A stretch of DNA of 64,000 nucleotides. Origin: Agarophyton chilense (lineage: Eukaryota; Rhodophyta; Florideophyceae; Gracilariales; Gracilariaceae). Positions 61,183 to 64,000 of the stretch are shown piece after piece (position 1 is the stretch's first letter; every line of letters begins with the position of its first letter). The stretch is from the NCBI GenBank assembly GCA_030374765.1, contig JARGXX010000092.1, positions 682,001 through 746,000 on the forward strand, in the 5' to 3' direction. The position numbers and the translations under genes were made by a program. The notes beneath the pieces were generated by a model. It was given only the letters and a program-made list of their open reading frames with translations. It was not told the origin of the DNA and searched no databases.

Positions 61183-64000
61183 ACTTGGGAGTCTCCCCTT
61201 CGGGAGGGCCGTCTTCTAAGCCGGAGTTGAAGACGCCCGAGGCGCTCCAGCTTCGCACCCCAGCTGTGACTATCCTTTCAAGGAGAACGGCTGACACCGA
61301 CGTTAACTCGGGATACTTTAGTGTCCTCCGTCGCCCGTGGATACGGTCCCGTAATCTCCGTATTCCGGATCGAGTTATGGTAATGGCCAAGCGGAATTAT
61401 AAAGTATTCGCCGACTTCGGCCTGTCCAACCAGTTTATGGTTCGTCAAATATCTGTCCTGGATACAGGAGCCGCTCCTAACTTAATTCATGTTGAATTGT
61501 TACCCCCGCTGCTCCGGGTCCAAGTTCGTACCGGTCCACGTTTGGATATCGCCGATGCGAACAACAACCCGCTACGGACACTGGGTACAATTTCCCTCAT
61601 GGTGAGGTTAGGCTCCTATCTCGTTCAACTAGAGTTTATTGTATGCAAGTCACTTGCAGCACCAGTCATACTGGATTGTGACTTTTGCGACCGCTTCGTG
61701 GAAGCCATCCGTCCTCGGAATAGAACTGTGGAACTCGAAGACGGGTCTATGATCCCAATCGTTCGTAAACCCTTACAGGGAGCAGCGCGAACACGCGTTC
61801 CTCTCCCTGTCGCGCAGGAATCTGTGAAGAAGGACCCAGTGTCTACACGGGTAAAGGTTGCGAAGTCAGTGGCTATCCCGGCAGAAACCCAGGTTTGGGT
61901 CACAGTTGTTACCAAGCAAATTGGTGTGCATGTGGTACAACCGAACCCGTCTCTGTATACGCGGCGTCAACTCGCCCTTGCGAATGGGGTTGTCTCCGTG
62001 GAACCGGATAAACCTTTCAAGGTTTTGGTAGCCATCTTTGGAAAGACAACGCAGCATTTGGTCAAACACCAGATCCTGGGTTCTGTTCTTCCACACCCGC
62101 ATGCGGTCGTACCTACAAAGATCTCTATCGCAGAGGTCCTTGGTGTGGCGGACCCTAAGGAGGGGGAGGACACTACCGAAATCGCGGAAGACGGTGAGCA
62201 TACGACTGCAGCTCCACACGCTGAACACTTTAAACCTCAGAAGGTTACGGCCCCTATCACAGGAGCAGACCAGACGGATCCTGTTCAGGAATTGGAGAAA
62301 TGGGATCTCAACCATGTACCCGCATCTCATCGGGAGAAGCTGAGGCACATGCTTCGTGAATTTACCCCCATGTGGGATGGTTCCCTTGGAACTATTGGGA
62401 TTACAGAACACCTCATCGACTTGTTACCGAACACTCGGCCTATCGCCCAACACCCTTACAGGGCTGGACCGAAAGCTCGGGAAGAGGAGAAATCTCAGGT
62501 GGAGAAGATGCTTAAAGCGGGCGTAATTGAACCTGCCCAGTCCGCTTGGGCCTCACCAGGGGTGTTAGATCCGAAGCCGGATGGATCGTGGCGTTTCTGC
62601 ATCGATTACAGACGCCTGAACGAGGTAACAATTAAGGATGTGTACCCGATCCCTCGGATGGACGAATACATCGACTCCCTTGGGAGCGCTACTGTTTTCT
62701 CTACCCTCGACGCCAATTCGGGCTACTGGCAAGTCCCTATTAGGGAGGATGATCGAGACAAAACGGCGTTCGTGTGTCATCAAGGGCTTTTCCGATTCCG
62801 GAGGATGCCTTTTGGGTTGACAAATGCCCCCGCAACGTTTCAACGGGCGATAGACATTCTGTTGGCTCCCTTCAAGTGGAGGACGTGCCTAGTGTATTTA
62901 GACGACATTATTGTCTTCTCCGACAACCTGGATGACCACCTCGAACACGTCAGGGACGTAATGAAGATACTCCGCGACGCGGGAATCACCTTGAAACTCA
63001 AGAAGTGCGAGTTTTTCACCGATTCGGTTAAGTATCTGGGTCATATCATCCGTCCCGGACAGCTTTCAATCGATGAAGTACGAGTGAAATCCTTGAAGGA
63101 AGCAAAACACCCGAAAACTCAAACGGAGTTGCGATCCTTCTTAGGTCTGTGTAACGTGTATCGCCGATTCGTCCCGAACTTTGCGGATATTGCCACCCCC
63201 CTCAACAGGCTCCTGACGAAGGGACAACCAGTTGAACTGGAACCTTTTGGCGACGCGGAAGCGTCTGCCTTCACGGCACTGGTGAATGCCGTAACATCAC
63301 CGCCAATCTTGGCTCTACCCAATCCTGGGCTCCCTTACGAAGTGGACACCGATGCTAGTGCAAACCAAATAGGGTGTGCACTGTTCCAATCCTCTGAGGA
63401 TGGTGAACGTCACCCTATTGGGTACTGGTCACGTTCCCTGAATGTCCATGAAAGGAACTACTCGGTCTCCGAGAAAGAATGTTTAGCCGTTGTGTGGGCC
63501 TTAGCTACACTTCGCCCCTATCTGATGGGTACTCGTTTCAAAGTCCATACGGACCACGCATGCTTGCGTTGGCTCCTGGAGATCTCCGAACCCTCGGGCC
63601 GCCTTATGCGCTGGCGTCTCCGACTGTCGGAATTCGACTCTGAGATCCTGTACAAGAAAGGGAAGCTGAACACTCCGGCTGATGCACTATCCCGCTTGGG
63701 AACCACAGCGGAAACGGAACCCTACGAAAACGATGACATCCCATGCTTTATGGTATCGGACCTCGAGGGAGGAGCTCAACCGCTGACGGATGATCTTTGT
63801 GACGATATACTCGTCAACGAGAGTCTGGATTCGCCGACCGGCTCTTTTATACCTATCTCTCCAGAGGAGATGATACGCGAGCAACAGCTCGACCCATTCT
63901 GTACACGGATTCGGGCTCGCCTCAACGGAAGATTTCAGTTACCTTTCGAGGACGACGATCAGGGTTACCTAATCAGGACCGTTGGACCTCGCCCGAGGAT
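61173..64000 (+). CDS. gypsy pol: protease, RT, RNase H (3' end outside window)
   Basis: Open in the -1 frame relative to gag from before the gag stop to the window edge, about 940 codons without a stop. The shift can occur at GAAAAAC, directly before the gag TAA. Protease 'VLDTGAAPNLIH' (Asp codon at 61461); RT 'WRFCIDYRRLNEVT', 'FSTLDANSGYWQVP', 'YLDDIIVF' (62895-62906); RNase H 'EVDTDASANQIGCAL' and 'HTDHACLRWLL'; connection 'TPADALSRLG'; then the start of the integrase region ('EEMIREQQLDPFC'). Catalytic residues are all present, so this part looks functional. Confidence 0.92.

Larger units (their letters stand above)
58010..64000 (+). mobile_element. Ty3/gypsy retrotransposon, 5' LTR through pol (runs off window)
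   Basis: LTR C, primer site, gag and pol in plus orientation; pol is open to the window end. Its LTR defines the family of solo LTRs A and B. No 5-bp duplication is seen around LTR C, since its left flank is a polypurine tract and its right flank a primer site. Confidence 0.92.

Overview
The window reads as nuclear DNA of a small-genome, intron-poor photosynthetic eukaryote. A florideophyte red alga of the Chondrus type is my best guess, from gene style rather than any database match. Support: plastid-type IspG and MutS2 genes, both intronless as far as seen and both with N-terminal extensions; an E2F-partner DP gene and a WLM-protease gene whose stop codons lie about 15 bp apart; and everything between these genes packed with eukaryotic transposons. 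Nothing supports a prokaryotic reading.

Layout. 1-870: 5' part of MutS2 (minus, runs off the window). 1175-4028: piggyBac-like element flanked by CTAG. 5.9-13.0 kb: decayed Ty3/gypsy element (minus), followed by a second, older gypsy remnant to 15.5 kb. 15.5-18.0 kb: old debris (a foldback repeat, an orphan LTR candidate, a Tc1/mariner scrap). 18.15-32.6 kb: the most unusual part, a gene cluster with a broken cut-and-paste-type transposase, a large coiled-coil protein, a DNA amino-methyltransferase fused to a SET domain, a 0.75-kb array of nested palindromes, a ParB-like protein and a 2-oxoglutarate/Fe(II) dioxygenase-like protein. 32.6-36.1 kb: small genes, including a ketopantoate-reductase-like protein and a polytopic membrane protein. 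36.49-39.16 kb: Harbinger-like element with 15-bp inverted ends. 39.46-43.37 kb: host genes IspG, DP and WLM protease. 44.2-47.0 kb: pogo-like and copia remnants. 47.1-56.1 kb: a DIRS-like tyrosine-recombinase retroelement split by a complete copia element (target duplication AGAGA) and by a solo LTR (ATTAT); the copia element is itself split by a second solo LTR (GTTTT). 56.7-64.0 kb: an antisense ORF, then an LTR of the same family followed by a fairly young gypsy gag-pol that leaves the window in pol.

How it fits together. The host genes are ordinary housekeeping and cell-cycle genes. The 18-32.6 kb cluster looks like one large mobile or selfish unit: transposase plus DNA methyltransferase, histone-methyltransferase-like SET, putative DNA-base or protein dioxygenase, and a ParB-like protein beside a palindrome array. 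That set could write and erase chromatin marks on its own DNA. The domains are visible in the sequence; the joint function is inference. The retroelement half records at least four insertion events in a resolvable order.
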